Assembly (NCBI RefSeq): GCF_022213065.1
Contig: NZ_JAKLJA010000006.1
Coordinates: forward strand, 186,001 to 250,000
Reading direction: 5' to 3'
Length of the DNA stretch: 64,000 nt
From: Paraburkholderia tagetis
Lineage (GTDB): Bacteria > Pseudomonadota > Gammaproteobacteria > Burkholderiales > Burkholderiaceae
Shown here: in pieces, positions 9,144 through 18,068 of the stretch
Layout of the letters: every line of letters begins with the position of its first letter
Position numbering within the stretch: position 1 is the stretch's first letter
The notes under the pieces: generated by a model
Database searches by the model: none
What the model saw: only the letters and a program-made list of their open reading frames with translations
What the model was told of the DNA's origin: nothing
Made by a program: the position numbers and the translations under genes

Positions 9144-9151
9144 GCCAAGTC

Positions 9152-9490
9152 TTAGTGAGCCTGCATTTTCGAAAACAGATTCAGAACGAGCACGCCTGCC
9201 ACGATGAGCCCGAGACCGAGCACGGCTGGCAGATCCGGCACCTGCCTGTAGAGCACTATGGCAACGAGCGTGATGAGCACAATGCCTACGCCGGACCAGA
9301 CGGCGTAGACGATGCCCACGGGCAGGTTCTTGAGCGTGAGCGAAAGACAGTAGAACGCAACGCCATAACCGGCGACGACCACCGCCGAGGGCACGAGCCG
9401 CGAAAAACCGTTCGAAGCGCGCAGCGCGGATGTAGCGATGACCTCCGCGACGATCGCGATGGTGAGAATGATCCAGGGAGACATGCGCAT
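9152..9490 (-). CDS. SMR family multidrug efflux transporter (EmrE/QacE type)
   Basis: 112 residues with four predicted membrane helices. Helix 1 reads [20 protein letters not shown], with the membrane-embedded glutamate (VAEVIATS) that is essential for proton-coupled drug export in the family. Further motifs are [41 protein letters not shown] and a last [15 protein letters not shown]. Two in-frame ATGs (9490 and 9484) are possible starts. It lies four bases after the UPF0303 gene, so the two are co-transcribed. Confidence 0.93.
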   Translation of the reverse strand: MRMSPWIILTIAIVAEVIATSALRASNGFSRLVPSAVVVAGYGVAFYCLSLTLKNLPVGIVYAVWSGVGIVLITLVAIVLYRQVPDLPAVLGLGLIVAGVLVLNLFSKMQAH

Positions 9491-9494
9491 CGCG

Positions 9495-9992
9495 TCAGGC
9501 CTTCGCAAGCGCGAGCTTGCTGTAGTCGGCGTCGAGATGGGCGCACAGCGCCTCGACCACAAGTTCGTGATCGAGGCGCTGCGGCAGGCCCGAAACCGTC
9601 ACCGAGCCGATCACACCGGCGCCCGCGACGATCAGCGGAAACGCGCCACCATGCGTGGCGAAATCGGCGACCGGCAGGCCGTTCTTTTCGGCGAGCGTGG
9701 AGCCCGACTGCTGCACGCGCAAGCCGATCGCATACGAGCTACGGCGAAAATGCTCGACCACGCGCGACTTGCGACGCGCCCACTCGACGTTCTCGGGCGT
9801 CGCGCCGGCAAGCGCGCAGGTGAACAACGGCAGGCCAAACGTGCGCACGTCGATGGCGAGCGCATGCGAGCGCGCGACGGCAAGCTCGCGCAACAAGGTG
9901 CCGAGCTGCCAGGCGCGATCGGCGTCGAAACGGGGGAACACCAGCGCGTTTTCTTGCGCGGCTATCGATTGCAGATCGAGGGCGATGTCCAT
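9495..9992 (-). CDS. UPF0303 (GlcG/HbpS-like) heme-degrading-domain protein
   Basis: 165 residues of the DUF336/UPF0303 group. Typical segments are [34 protein letters not shown], the [18 protein letters not shown] stretch and [11 protein letters not shown], followed by [19 protein letters not shown]. The DHELVVEAL ending matches the family. Related proteins have been linked to heme binding or redox sensing, but the role here is unknown. The start at 9992 ([14 protein letters not shown]) fits homologues. Co-transcribed with the SMR exporter. Confidence 0.85.
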   Translation of the reverse strand: MDIALDLQSIAAQENALVFPRFDADRAWQLGTLLRELAVARSHALAIDVRTFGLPLFTCALAGATPENVEWARRKSRVVEHFRRSSYAIGLRVQQSGSTLAEKNGLPVADFATHGGAFPLIVAGAGVIGSVTVSGLPQRLDHELVVEALCAHLDADYSKLALAKA

Positions 9993-10178
9993 GAAGGGCT
10001 TATGAGGCAGAGTCAGGGGGCTGAGGAAAGAGAAAGAGCCGGCGGCACGCGCTGTCTGCCGCGCCAACCGGGCCTCCGATTCTAGCCTGGCGGCCCTTGC
10101 GAGCGGCCCTGAGGGCGCCTTGCCGGCGCGGTCCGCAATGGTTCTGCAAGTGGCCAGAAGGGTATTCGATAATTCTTG

Positions 10179-10207
10179 TTGCGCCGCCGCAGGATTTACC
10201 CTATAAT
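10179..10207 (+). promoter_or_regulatory. Promoter of initiator tRNA
   Basis: Perfect -10 TATAAT at 10202-10207 and a partial -35 TTGCGC at 10179-10184 with a 17-bp spacer, about 17 bp before the tRNA. Confidence 0.65.
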
Positions 10208-10223
10208 TCTTTTCTCTGACGGA

Positions 10224-10301
<78 letters not shown>

Positions 10302-10351
10302 AGCTTCAAAGCAGTTCGAAAGCTCGAAGTCAAAGTCAGTCAGCGCAATCA

Positions 10352-10385
10352 AGGGTTACAACGCATCGGCGTGTAACCCTTTTTT
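10352..10385 (+). terminator. Intrinsic terminator after initiator tRNA
   Basis: AGGGTTACA (10352-10360) pairs with TGTAACCCT (10372-10380), with an extra inner CGC/GCG pairing, followed at once by a T run. It lies about 50 bp after the tRNA. Confidence 0.9.
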
Positions 10386-10538
10386 GTTTTTCCGGCGTCG
10401 ATAAATCGCGTCGGCAAGCAGCGGGGCACAGGCGAGCAGACCACGCGGCACCCAGCCCCTATACCGGGGATTTGTGCCCGCTCCCGTCACCGCGTCCTGC
10501 GGTGATACACTCGCATCACCCATCCCCCTATCGTGCCC

Positions 10539-11084
10539 ATGAAATTCTGCTCGACTTGCGGTCAGGCGGTCAGCCTGCTCGTCCCGCCCGGCGACAATCG
10601 CGAACGCTACGTCTGCTCGCACTGCGGCACCATCCACTACCAGAATCCGCGCAACGTGGTCGGCACCGTTCCCGTCTGGGAAGACAAGGTGCTGCTGTGT
10701 CGCCGCGCGATCGAGCCGCGCTACGGCTACTGGACGCTGCCCGCGGGCTTCATGGAGATGGGCGAGACAACCTCTGAAGCCGCCGCCCGCGAGACGCTCG
10801 AGGAAGCCGGCGCGCGCGTCGAGGTGCAGAGCCTCTTTTCGCTGCTGAACGTGCCGCGCGTGCATCAGGTGCATTTGTTCTATCTCGCGCGCCTGCTCGA
10901 CATCGATGTCGAAGCCGGCGAAGAAAGCCTCGAAGTGCGCCTCTTCGAAGAACACGAAATTCCGTGGGACGACATCGCGTTCCCCACCGTCGGCCAGACC
11001 CTGCGCTTCTTTTTCGCCGACCGCCAGTCGGGTAGCTACGGCCTGCATACGGGCGACGTCCTGCGCTCCCTGCGCGACGGCTGA
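10539..11084 (+). CDS. NUDIX hydrolase with N-terminal zinc ribbon
   Basis: 181 residues. The N-terminus MKFCSTCGQ ... [15 protein letters not shown] is a four-cysteine zinc ribbon. The NUDIX box [22 protein letters not shown] matches G-x5-E-x7-REU-x-EE-x-G exactly, so it should hydrolyse a nucleoside diphosphate linked to another group; NADH- or ADP-ribose-type substrates are plausible but not shown. ATG 10539 is preferred over a GTG two codons earlier. It is the first of a rightward series with aat only 13 bp downstream. Confidence 0.9.
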   Translation: MKFCSTCGQAVSLLVPPGDNRERYVCSHCGTIHYQNPRNVVGTVPVWEDKVLLCRRAIEPRYGYWTLPAGFMEMGETTSEAAARETLEEAGARVEVQSLFSLLNVPRVHQVHLFYLARLLDIDVEAGEESLEVRLFEEHEIPWDDIAFPTVGQTLRFFFADRQSGSYGLHTGDVLRSLRDG

Positions 11085-11097
11085 CTCCCTTCCGGCG

Positions 11098-11862
11098 ATG
11101 GTGCCCTGGCTTTCGCCCGACGACCCGTTCCCGCCCATCGAGCGCGCCCTTGGCGCGTCGAGCGGCGCGCCGGGCCTGCTTGCCGCAAGCGCCGACCTGC
11201 TGCCTTCGCGCCTCGTCGACGCTTATCGGCACGGCATTTTCCCGTGGTATTCGGACGGCCAGCCCGTGCTCTGGTGGAGTCCCGATCCGCGCATGATCCT
11301 GCGCCCCGACGAATTCAAGGTCTCGCCCTCGCTCAAGAAAACGCTCAAGCGCGTGCTGCGCGATCCGGCCTGGGAAATCCGCGTCGACAACGATTTCGCC
11401 GCCGTGATGCGCGCCTGCGCTAGTGCGCCGCGCCGCGGCCAGCGCGGCACCTGGATCACCACCGACGTGATCGAGGCCTATTCGAGCCTGCATCGCATCG
11501 GCGACGCGCACAGCATCGAAGCCTGGTTCGACGGCCAGCGCGTGGGCGGCCTCTACGGTGTCTCGCTCGGCAAGATGTTCTTCGGCGAATCGATGTTCGC
11601 CTCCGTCACCGACGCCTCGAAAATCGCGCTCGCCGCGCTCGCCGCGCATCTGCGCCGCAACGGCGTCGAGCTGATCGACTGCCAGCAGAACACCGCGCAT
11701 CTGGCCTCGCTCGGGGGCCGCGAAATCGGGCGCAAGGCGTTCATCGCGCATGTGCGCGCGACAGTGAGCGCACCCTCGATCAACTGGCGCTTCGACAAAA
11801 GCGTGCTCGCCGACTGGATCGGCCTGGGCCACGCCGACAACAGCGCCGTCTCGGCACTCTAA
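11098..11862 (+). CDS. aat: Leucyl/phenylalanyl-tRNA--protein transferase
   Basis: Adds Leu or Phe from aminoacyl-tRNA to proteins with N-terminal Arg or Lys, marking them for ClpAP (N-end rule). 254 residues. Diagnostic stretches are [66 protein letters not shown] and [22 protein letters not shown]. The start at 11098 gives MVPWLSPDD. It overlaps no neighbour and precedes bpt, its functional partner, by 171 bp. Confidence 0.97.
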   Translation: MVPWLSPDDPFPPIERALGASSGAPGLLAASADLLPSRLVDAYRHGIFPWYSDGQPVLWWSPDPRMILRPDEFKVSPSLKKTLKRVLRDPAWEIRVDNDFAAVMRACASAPRRGQRGTWITTDVIEAYSSLHRIGDAHSIEAWFDGQRVGGLYGVSLGKMFFGESMFASVTDASKIALAALAAHLRRNGVELIDCQQNTAHLASLGGREIGRKAFIAHVRATVSAPSINWRFDKSVLADWIGLGHADNSAVSAL

Positions 11863-12033
11863 GCCGCGCACGCAGCTGCGCACTGAGCCGCGCTCACGCC
11901 CGCCGCACCTGCACGGCGGCGCGCAATTCGATGGATGCGTGCCTGGCGTCGATGTTAGTATGCAAAGAGAAAACGTCGCATCCGCCATGCGCGGCGCTGT
12001 GCGACGATCCGAACCGCTACGAGAGCTGCCAAC

Positions 12034-12813
12034 GTGACGCATCCGAACGAGCTGCCGCTTTCACCGCTTTCCGCGCTGCAATTCTATGCAACGGCGCCCT
12101 ACCCCTGCAGCTATCTGGAGGGGCGCATCGCGCGCTCGCAAGTGGCGACGCCCAGTCACCTCATCAACTCAGACGTCTATACCGATCTCGTGAAGGCGGG
12201 CTTCCGTCGCTCGGGCGTCTTTACCTACCGCCCCTATTGCGACGGCTGCCGCGCCTGCGTGCCGGTACGTGTGCCGGTCGAGCGCTTCGCACCGAACCGC
12301 ACCCAGCGCCGCGCCTGGAAGCATCACCGCGAGCTCGTGGCGACCGTCGCGCCGCTCCATTACGACGAGGCGCATTACGCGCTCTACATGCGCTACCAGT
12401 CGGCGCGGCACGCGGGCGGCGGCATGGACCGCGACAGCCGCGACCAGTACGAGCAGTTCCTGCTGCAAAGCCGCATCAACTCGCGTCTCGTGGAGTTTCG
12501 CGAGCCCGATCCGCAGCACCCCGACGAGCCGGGCACGCTGCGCATGGTGAGCATGATCGATATCCTCGGCGACGGGCTCTCCTCGGTCTACACCTTCTTC
12601 GAGCCCGACACGCCGCACACGAGCTACGGCACCTACAACATCCTCTGGCAAATCGAGCAGGCGCGTAGTCTGCAACTGCCCTACGTCTATCTCGGCTACT
12701 GGATTCGCGAGAGCCCGAAAATGGCTTACAAGGCGCGTTTTCAGCCGCTCGAGGGCCTCTTCGACGGCGTCTGGCGCGCGCTGGGCCCCACCGGCGTCGC
12801 CGCCGAAAACTAG
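12034..12813 (+). CDS. bpt: Aspartate/glutamate leucyltransferase Bpt
   Basis: Transfers Leu from Leu-tRNA to N-terminal Asp or Glu, the second bacterial N-end-rule transferase (259 residues). Typical segments are [37 protein letters not shown] with paired cysteines, SQRRAWK-like [13 protein letters not shown], and the GNAT-like part [18 protein letters not shown] ending [20 protein letters not shown]. The start is a GTG at 12034, matching the [20 protein letters not shown]-terminus of the family. Adjacent aat supports the assignment. Confidence 0.96.
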   Translation: MTHPNELPLSPLSALQFYATAPYPCSYLEGRIARSQVATPSHLINSDVYTDLVKAGFRRSGVFTYRPYCDGCRACVPVRVPVERFAPNRTQRRAWKHHRELVATVAPLHYDEAHYALYMRYQSARHAGGGMDRDSRDQYEQFLLQSRINSRLVEFREPDPQHPDEPGTLRMVSMIDILGDGLSSVYTFFEPDTPHTSYGTYNILWQIEQARSLQLPYVYLGYWIRESPKMAYKARFQPLEGLFDGVWRALGPTGVAAEN

Positions 12814-12956
12814 CCGCCCTACCTGCACGCGCGGGCCCTCGCGCGGCACACCACGGCGGTCTTCTCATTCACCCGAACCTGGCACCCCGCCTGCGCTGCG
12901 AACTTTGTCGCTAAAATAGCGGGTTCTCATTTTCCGGCGCCCGCGCCTTTTCCCCA

Positions 12957-13991
12957 GTGTTCAGCACCCTTTATCCGCTCGTCCGCGACCGGCTCTTTCG
13001 CATGGACGCCGAAGACGCCCACCATTTCGCCTTGCGCGCCGTCGGCGCCGCGGGCCGCACGGGCATGGCAAGCCTCTTCGGGCCGCGCGTGCCCGACTCG
13101 CCGCGCACCGTCATGGGTCTCACGTTCCGCAATCCGGTGGGCCTCGCCGCGGGCCTCGACAAGGAAGGCGCCGCCATCGACGGATTCGCCGCGCTGGGCT
13201 TCGGCTTCATCGAGGTGGGAACGGTCACGCCGCGTCCGCAGCCGGGCAACCCGCGGCCGCGCATTTTCCGCCTGCCCGAGGCGGGCGGCATCATCAACCG
13301 GATGGGGTTCAACAACCAGGGCGTCGAGCAGTTCGTGAAGAACGTACAGGCCGCGCGCTACCGCGGCATCCTCGGCCTGAACATCGGCAAGAACGCCGAC
13401 ACGCCAATCGAGCGCGCCGCCGACGACTACCTGTTCTGTCTCGAGCGCGTCTATCCGTTTGCGAGCTACGTGACGATCAATATCTCGTCGCCAAACACGA
13501 AAAATCTGCGCCAGTTGCAGGGCGGCGGCGAGCTCGATGCCTTGCTCGCCGCGCTCAAGGACAAGCAGCAGCGTCTGGCCGACATGCACGGCAAGCTCGT
13601 GCCGCTCGCGCTCAAGATTGCGCCGGACCTCGACGACGAGCAGGTCAAGGAAATCGCCGACACGCTGCTGCGCCACAAGATCGAAGGCGTGATCGCGACC
13701 AATACGACGCTTTCGCGCGCCGCGGTCGAGGGCCTGCCCAACGCGAACGAAACCGGCGGCCTCTCGGGCCGCCCGGTGTTCGACGCCTCGAACGAAGTGA
13801 TCCGCAAGCTGCGCGCCGAACTGGGCGAGCAGGTGCCGATCATCGGCGTGGGCGGCATCTTCTCGGGCGAGGACGCGCGCGCGAAGATCGCCGCGGGTGC
13901 CGCGCTCGTGCAGGTCTATACGGGTTTCATCTACCGCGGCCCGGCGCTCGTTGCCGAATGCGCGCGGGCGCTGGCCTCGGGCCGCGCGTGA
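12957..13991 (+). CDS. pyrD: Dihydroorotate dehydrogenase (quinone), class 2
   Basis: Oxidises dihydroorotate to orotate at the inner membrane with quinone as acceptor (344 residues). The N-terminal helix [19 protein letters not shown] is the membrane-associated, quinone-channel region of class 2 enzymes. The FMN barrel shows [28 protein letters not shown], the active-site [11 protein letters not shown] with its catalytic serine, KIAPDL and GGLSGRP. The start is GTG. It follows bpt at 143 bp and probably has its own promoter. Confidence 0.97.
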   Translation: MFSTLYPLVRDRLFRMDAEDAHHFALRAVGAAGRTGMASLFGPRVPDSPRTVMGLTFRNPVGLAAGLDKEGAAIDGFAALGFGFIEVGTVTPRPQPGNPRPRIFRLPEAGGIINRMGFNNQGVEQFVKNVQAARYRGILGLNIGKNADTPIERAADDYLFCLERVYPFASYVTINISSPNTKNLRQLQGGGELDALLAALKDKQQRLADMHGKLVPLALKIAPDLDDEQVKEIADTLLRHKIEGVIATNTTLSRAAVEGLPNANETGGLSGRPVFDASNEVIRKLRAELGEQVPIIGVGGIFSGEDARAKIAAGAALVQVYTGFIYRGPALVAECARALASGRA

Positions 13992-14118
13992 GGCTATAGT
14001 TTCAGGCTATGTGCGGCGCATGGCAGACGCCGCCAGCCCTGACGGCGGCACGCTCGGGGCACGCTCCCACGGAGATCCCGGGCTGGCCGCAAAACCGCAG
14101 CAAAACAAGAGGAAAACA

Positions 14119-14916
14119 ATGAAAGTCGCCTTGCTGAAGAAGCTCCTTGCGCTCGCACTCGTCGGCGCATCGTTCGTTGCCGCGAGCGCCCACGCCGAAG
14201 ACCTGCTCGATCAGGCGAAGGCGCGCGGCTCGCTGCGCATCGGCCTCGAAGGCACGTTCCCGCCGTTCAACTCGAAGGCGCCCAATGGCGAACTGGTCGG
14301 CTACGACGTCGATATCGCCAAGGCCGTGGCCACGAAGATGGGCCTGAAGCCCGAGTTTGTCACGACTGAATGGAGCGGCATCATCGCCGGTCTGCAGGCA
14401 GGCAAGTTCGATGTCATCGTCAACCAGGTGGGCGTCACCGACCAGCGCAAGGCCGCGCTCGACTTCTCGCCGGCCTATACGTACTCGGCCGCGCAGCTCA
14501 TCCAGCGCAAGGACGATACGCGCCAGTTCAAGGCGCTCGACGACCTGAAGGGCAAGAAGCTCGGCGTGGGCCTGGGCACCAACTACATGGACATGGCGAA
14601 GTCGGTGCCGGGCATCGACGTGAAGACCTATCCCGGTGCGCCGGAATACCTGCGCGACCTCGCGGCCGGGCGTCTGGACGCGGCCCTCAACGACCGCCTG
14701 ATGCTCGCCTACCTGCTGAAGAACTCGCAACTGCCGCTGCGCACAGGCTCGCTCGTCGGCACCGGCAACCCCTCGGCCATCCCGTTCAGGAAGGGTAATC
14801 CGAAGTTCGCCAAGGCCATCGACGACGCCATGACGCAACTCGAAGCCGACGGCACCTTCACGAAGATTTCGGACAAGTGGTTCGGCATCGACGTGACGAA
14901 GCCGATCACGAAGTAA
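14119..14916 (+). CDS. Amino-acid (cystine-type) ABC transporter substrate-binding protein
   Basis: Periplasmic binding protein of 265 residues. A clear signal peptide, basic MKVALLKK then a hydrophobic core ending ASAHA, is cleaved before EDLLDQA. The SBP family 3 body has RIGLEGTFPPFNS, LVGYDVDIAKAVA, EWSGIIAGLQAGKFDVIVNQVG and the Asp/Arg amino-acid pocket residues in that region. It resembles FliY/TcyA cystine-binding proteins, but substrate is inferred. AGAGGAAAACA precedes the ATG. The permease gene follows after a strong hairpin. Confidence 0.9.
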   Translation: MKVALLKKLLALALVGASFVAASAHAEDLLDQAKARGSLRIGLEGTFPPFNSKAPNGELVGYDVDIAKAVATKMGLKPEFVTTEWSGIIAGLQAGKFDVIVNQVGVTDQRKAALDFSPAYTYSAAQLIQRKDDTRQFKALDDLKGKKLGVGLGTNYMDMAKSVPGIDVKTYPGAPEYLRDLAAGRLDAALNDRLMLAYLLKNSQLPLRTGSLVGTGNPSAIPFRKGNPKFAKAIDDAMTQLEADGTFTKISDKWFGIDVTKPITK

Positions 14917-15015
14917 TGATCCGGCTCGCCCAGATCATCTCCGTGCACCATCGTGCGATCCGCGCTCGCGCACGACGCGCAGCGCACAAGGGCTGCCACG
15001 TGACATGAGTGGCTC

Positions 15016-15050
15016 GGGGCGGCATCGCAGGATGCCGCCCCTTGTTTTTA
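15016..15050 (+). terminator. Hairpin with T run between binding-protein and permease genes
   Basis: GGGGCGGCATC (15016-15026) pairs perfectly with GATGCCGCCCC (15031-15041), loop GCAG, followed by TTGTTTTTA. This is a good intrinsic terminator 100 bp after the binding-protein stop codon and 50 bp before the permease. Partial read-through would give more binding protein than permease. Confidence 0.85.
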
Positions 15051-15099
15051 CGGCTCGCCTCGCGAGCGCTTCACATCCGCGTCCCATCCGCGTCCTCCC

Positions 15100-15759
15100 A
15101 TGCCCATTTCCACGCTCATCATCCAGTCGCTGCCGGTACTCGCGCAGGGTGCGGTGCTGACGGTCAAGTTCGCAGTCCTGTCGATGTTCTTCGGGCTCGT
15201 CGGCGGCGCCATGCTCGCGCTCATGGGCATCGGCACGAACCGTGCGCTCGCGTTCATCGCGCGCGTGTACGTGAGCCTCATGCGCGGTACCCCGCTGCTC
15301 GTGCAGATCTTCGTGATTTACTACGGATTGCCGAGCATCGGCATCTCGCTCGACCCCACGCCTGCCGGCGTGATCGCGCTTTCCGCGAACGTGGCGGCGT
15401 ATCTCTCCGAGAGCATGCGCGGCGCGATTCTCGGCATCCACAGCGGTCAGTGGCTCGCTGCCTACAGCCTTGGCCTCTCGCGACGCCAGACGCTGCGCTA
15501 CGTGATCGCGCCGCAGGCGCTGCGCATTGCGGTGCCGAGCCTCTCGAACAGCCTCATCAGCCTCATCAAGGACACTTCGCTCGTTTCGGTCATTACCGTG
15601 ACCGAGCTGCTGCGCAGCGCCCAGGAGATCATCGCGTCGACGTATCAGCCGCTGCCGCTCTATCTCGCAGCGGCCGCCGTCTACTGGGTGCTCTGCCAGG
15701 TGCTCGAGTGGATTCAGCACTGGTACGAAAAGCGCCTCGCGCTGCCCACGCGGCATTGA
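15100..15759 (+). CDS. Amino-acid (cystine-type) ABC transporter permease
   Basis: 219 residues with five or so membrane helices and the His/Glu/Gln permease (HisMQ) signature: LMRGTPLLVQIFVIYYGLP, VAAYLSESMRGAILGIHSGQWLAAYSLGLSRRQTLRYVIAPQALR, and LSNSLISLIKDTSLVSVITVTEL. This matches the YecS/TcyB group. It belongs with the binding protein upstream. No ATPase gene follows; the next gene is convergent and only three bases away, so the ATP-binding subunit must be encoded elsewhere. Confidence 0.92.
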   Translation: MPISTLIIQSLPVLAQGAVLTVKFAVLSMFFGLVGGAMLALMGIGTNRALAFIARVYVSLMRGTPLLVQIFVIYYGLPSIGISLDPTPAGVIALSANVAAYLSESMRGAILGIHSGQWLAAYSLGLSRRQTLRYVIAPQALRIAVPSLSNSLISLIKDTSLVSVITVTELLRSAQEIIASTYQPLPLYLAAAAVYWVLCQVLEWIQHWYEKRLALPTRH

Positions 15760-15762
15760 GCT

Positions 15763-16848
15763 TCACTCGCAGTCGAAACGCAAGCCGAGCGCCGCGCGCG
15801 CGGCGTCGGCCATCGCGATCATGCGCCGCGAGCTCTCGTGCGGCATGACCGGGCTCTCCAGTGCGCCGGCGCGCAGCAATTCGCAGAAGTGCGCGGTCTC
15901 GTAGTTCAGGCCGCCGCCTTCGAAGGGCTCGTCGAGTTCGACCGTGCGTCCGTCGACATAGCGGATCGTCGCGCGCACCGGGTTCCACCAGTTTGCATGG
16001 ATCGTCACATTGCCGAGCGGCCCCGCCAGCAGCGCATCGCCAAAACCGTGCAGATCGAGCCCGCAAAAGAGCTGCGCGATACCGTTTTCGTGCTGGCAAT
16101 GGAGGCTTGCAAACGTATCCACACCCGTCGCGCCGAGACGCCCGAAGGTCTGCACCTCGCGCGGCGCGCCTAGCCAGTCGACGGCCAGAAACATCTCGTA
16201 CACGCCGATGTCGAGCAGCGCCCCGCCCGCATGCTCGAACGAGAACGACGGATGATCGGCGGGAACGTTGGCAACCGAGCAGCCCGCGCGCACGAGGCCT
16301 ACCGGGCCGATGGGATCGGCTTGCAGATGTGCACGCAAGGCGCGATAGAGCGGATAGAACGGCGGTTTCATCGCCTCCATGAAGAGACGTTGCGCGCGCC
16401 GTGCGGCGTCCAGCACGCGCTCGAGCTGCGCGGCGTTCACCGTCGCGGGCTTTTCGCAGAGCACGTGGAGGCCCGCCTCCAGCGCCGCGATCGCATAGTG
16501 CGCGTGGCTGTCCTGCAGCGTGGCGATATAGACGGCGTCGATGCCGCTCGCGAGCAGCGCCTCGAAGCTCGCGCATGCGCTCGCGCCACATTCCTGCGCG
16601 AGTGTCTCGGCCGGCTCTGCCCGGCGCGACCACACTGCGCTCACGCGCGCACCTTGCACGTGCGCCACGCCCTGAGCGAAGCGTCGCGCGATGCGGCCCG
16701 CGCCCACGATGCCCCAGCGTATCGTTGCGTGATTGGTCCCGCTGTTGATTCCGTTAATCCCGCTGCTGGTTCCAGTATCGGTTCCGGTATCGGTTCCGCT
16801 GCCCTTCCCTGAGTCGCCCATGCCTTGCCTCGTATCGCCAGTCGACAC
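15763..16848 (-). CDS. Gfo/Idh/MocA family oxidoreductase
   Basis: NAD(P)-dependent dehydrogenase of 361 residues. After a Ser/Thr/Gly/Asp-rich leader of about 40 residues comes the Rossmann fold IRWGIVGAGRIARRFA, then AVYIATLQDSHAHYAIAALEAGLHVLCEKP with the conserved Glu-Lys-Pro, and a C-terminal domain with GGALLDIGVYEM. The substrate cannot be told. The leader contains repeated TDTG units coming from a 12-bp DNA repeat; a start at 16821 or later would remove part of it and is possible. Convergent with the permease gene. Confidence 0.87.
   Translation of the reverse strand: MSTGDTRQGMGDSGKGSGTDTGTDTGTSSGINGINSGTNHATIRWGIVGAGRIARRFAQGVAHVQGARVSAVWSRRAEPAETLAQECGASACASFEALLASGIDAVYIATLQDSHAHYAIAALEAGLHVLCEKPATVNAAQLERVLDAARRAQRLFMEAMKPPFYPLYRALRAHLQADPIGPVGLVRAGCSVANVPADHPSFSFEHAGGALLDIGVYEMFLAVDWLGAPREVQTFGRLGATGVDTFASLHCQHENGIAQLFCGLDLHGFGDALLAGPLGNVTIHANWWNPVRATIRYVDGRTVELDEPFEGGGLNYETAHFCELLRAGALESPVMPHESSRRMIAMADAARAALGLRFDCE
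16768..16803. repeat. 12-bp in-frame tandem repeat, three units
   Basis: Three consecutive 12-bp units of the form GGTTCCxGTATC (the last degenerate) inside the N-terminal leader of the oxidoreductase gene. On the coding strand they give repeated T-D-T-G. Length change would keep the frame. Confidence 0.8.
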
Positions 16849-17038
16849 GCGTTTTCACGCGCGCCTGTTGCATCATCCTGCCCGCCGCGCACACGGTACA
16901 ACAAGGCGCGAAAAGGCAAAGACTCGCACGATACTGGCTTGCGCGCACGCCGGCAACCAGGCAGCAACCGGGCAAACAACGCAACGCGCGCCCGAAATCA
17001 GGTGACGGGTGGCGCCTTCGGCAAACCCACAAGAAGCG

Positions 17039-17758
17039 TTAGCGCGGCTCGACGGCCTCGGGCGCGAGGGCCCTGTGAAGCTCGTCGGCGGTGAGCTCGA
17101 TCATGGCCATTGCGGCCGCGCGCGCGTCCTCGGGCGAACGCCGCTCGATCGCGTCGACCACCCCGCCGTGCGCGTTGACGACGTTGGTCCAGCCGTCTTC
17201 GCGTCGACTCAGGATGGGACTGACGAGCGTGAGCGCGCCGCGAATGATCGCCGCCATCTGCTGATAGAACTGATTGCCGCTCGCCGCGAGAATACGCGTG
17301 TGCAGAAGCGTGTCGGCGGCCTCGCAGCCGTCTTCGCCAGGACTCGTCTGGCGCAGCGCCTCGTAGGCCTCGCGAATGCCGGCAAGGTCCGCCGCACTCG
17401 CGCGCTCCGCCGCCAGCGCGCACGCGGCGGGCTCGATCAACGCGCGAAACTCGATCACGTCGCGCAGGAAGTTCTTGTCCGGCTTCGCGCGAAAACGCCA
17501 GCTCACCACGTCCTCGTCGATCATGCGCCAGTCGCGCATGGGCCTGATGCGCGTGCCGATCTTGGGCCGCACGTCAAGCATATGGCGCGCCAGCAGCATG
17601 GACAGCGCTTCGCGCATGACCGTGCGGCTCACGTCGAACTCTTTGGACAGTACGTCCTGCGGTGGCAGGATCGCGCCGTAACGCTCCTCGACGATGCCCG
17701 AAATCAGGCCATCCATGACCTTGCTCACCAGTGAGCGTTCCTTGTTCCCCAGTTCCAT
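17039..17758 (-). CDS. FadR-subfamily GntR transcriptional regulator
   Basis: 239 residues. N-terminal winged HTH: LPPQDVLSKEFDVSRTVMREALSML, with the family VSRTVMREAL recognition helix, then the wing KIGTRIRP. The C-terminal FCD domain has FRALIEPAACALAAERAS and the metal/ligand histidine positions in LLHTRILAASGN and HGGVVDAIE. The DEDVVSWRF linker is common in sugar-acid regulators (galactonate or gluconate-type), but the target is not evident. No catabolic gene is adjacent; the divergent space leads to manC. Confidence 0.87.
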   Translation of the reverse strand: MELGNKERSLVSKVMDGLISGIVEERYGAILPPQDVLSKEFDVSRTVMREALSMLLARHMLDVRPKIGTRIRPMRDWRMIDEDVVSWRFRAKPDKNFLRDVIEFRALIEPAACALAAERASAADLAGIREAYEALRQTSPGEDGCEAADTLLHTRILAASGNQFYQQMAAIIRGALTLVSPILSRREDGWTNVVNAHGGVVDAIERRSPEDARAAAMAMIELTADELHRALAPEAVEPR

Positions 17759-18068
17759 GACCCCTCCCCCCGATGCGGCGTAAGCGCGCCTGTTTGACGG
17801 TTACAGCGTGGGCCTTCGTGCTTCGTCGAACTTCGTCATACGTTGCCATGCGCATTGCATAATCCGCCAGCCAGGATATCTCCTGACACAAAGATCGCGT
17901 GGCAAACACTCATCCGGTACGAGCCTTCTCCCCGACTCTCCCCGATTTGTCCCGACTTGTTCCCGCTAGGCCCTTCGGTTTCCCGAATCCTTGTGATTTA
18001 CCGTTTCTCGTTACTAATTCGTAATTCATTTGTATTAATTTCCCGCCTACCTCCGCGTGCGACCGCCC
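17759..18068. other. Intergenic region between GntR-type regulator and manC
   Basis: 310 bp without a supportable gene. The right half (17990-18050) is clearly AT-rich compared with the surroundings (runs such as TTCGTAATTCATTTG), which suggests promoter or curved DNA in front of the leftward regulator gene or the 3' end of manC. I could not pick out a defined promoter or terminator. Confidence 0.5.

Noticed and set aside
12166..12849. 226-codon minus-strand frame opposite bpt
   Set aside because: Shadow of a well supported bpt gene; no independent evidence.
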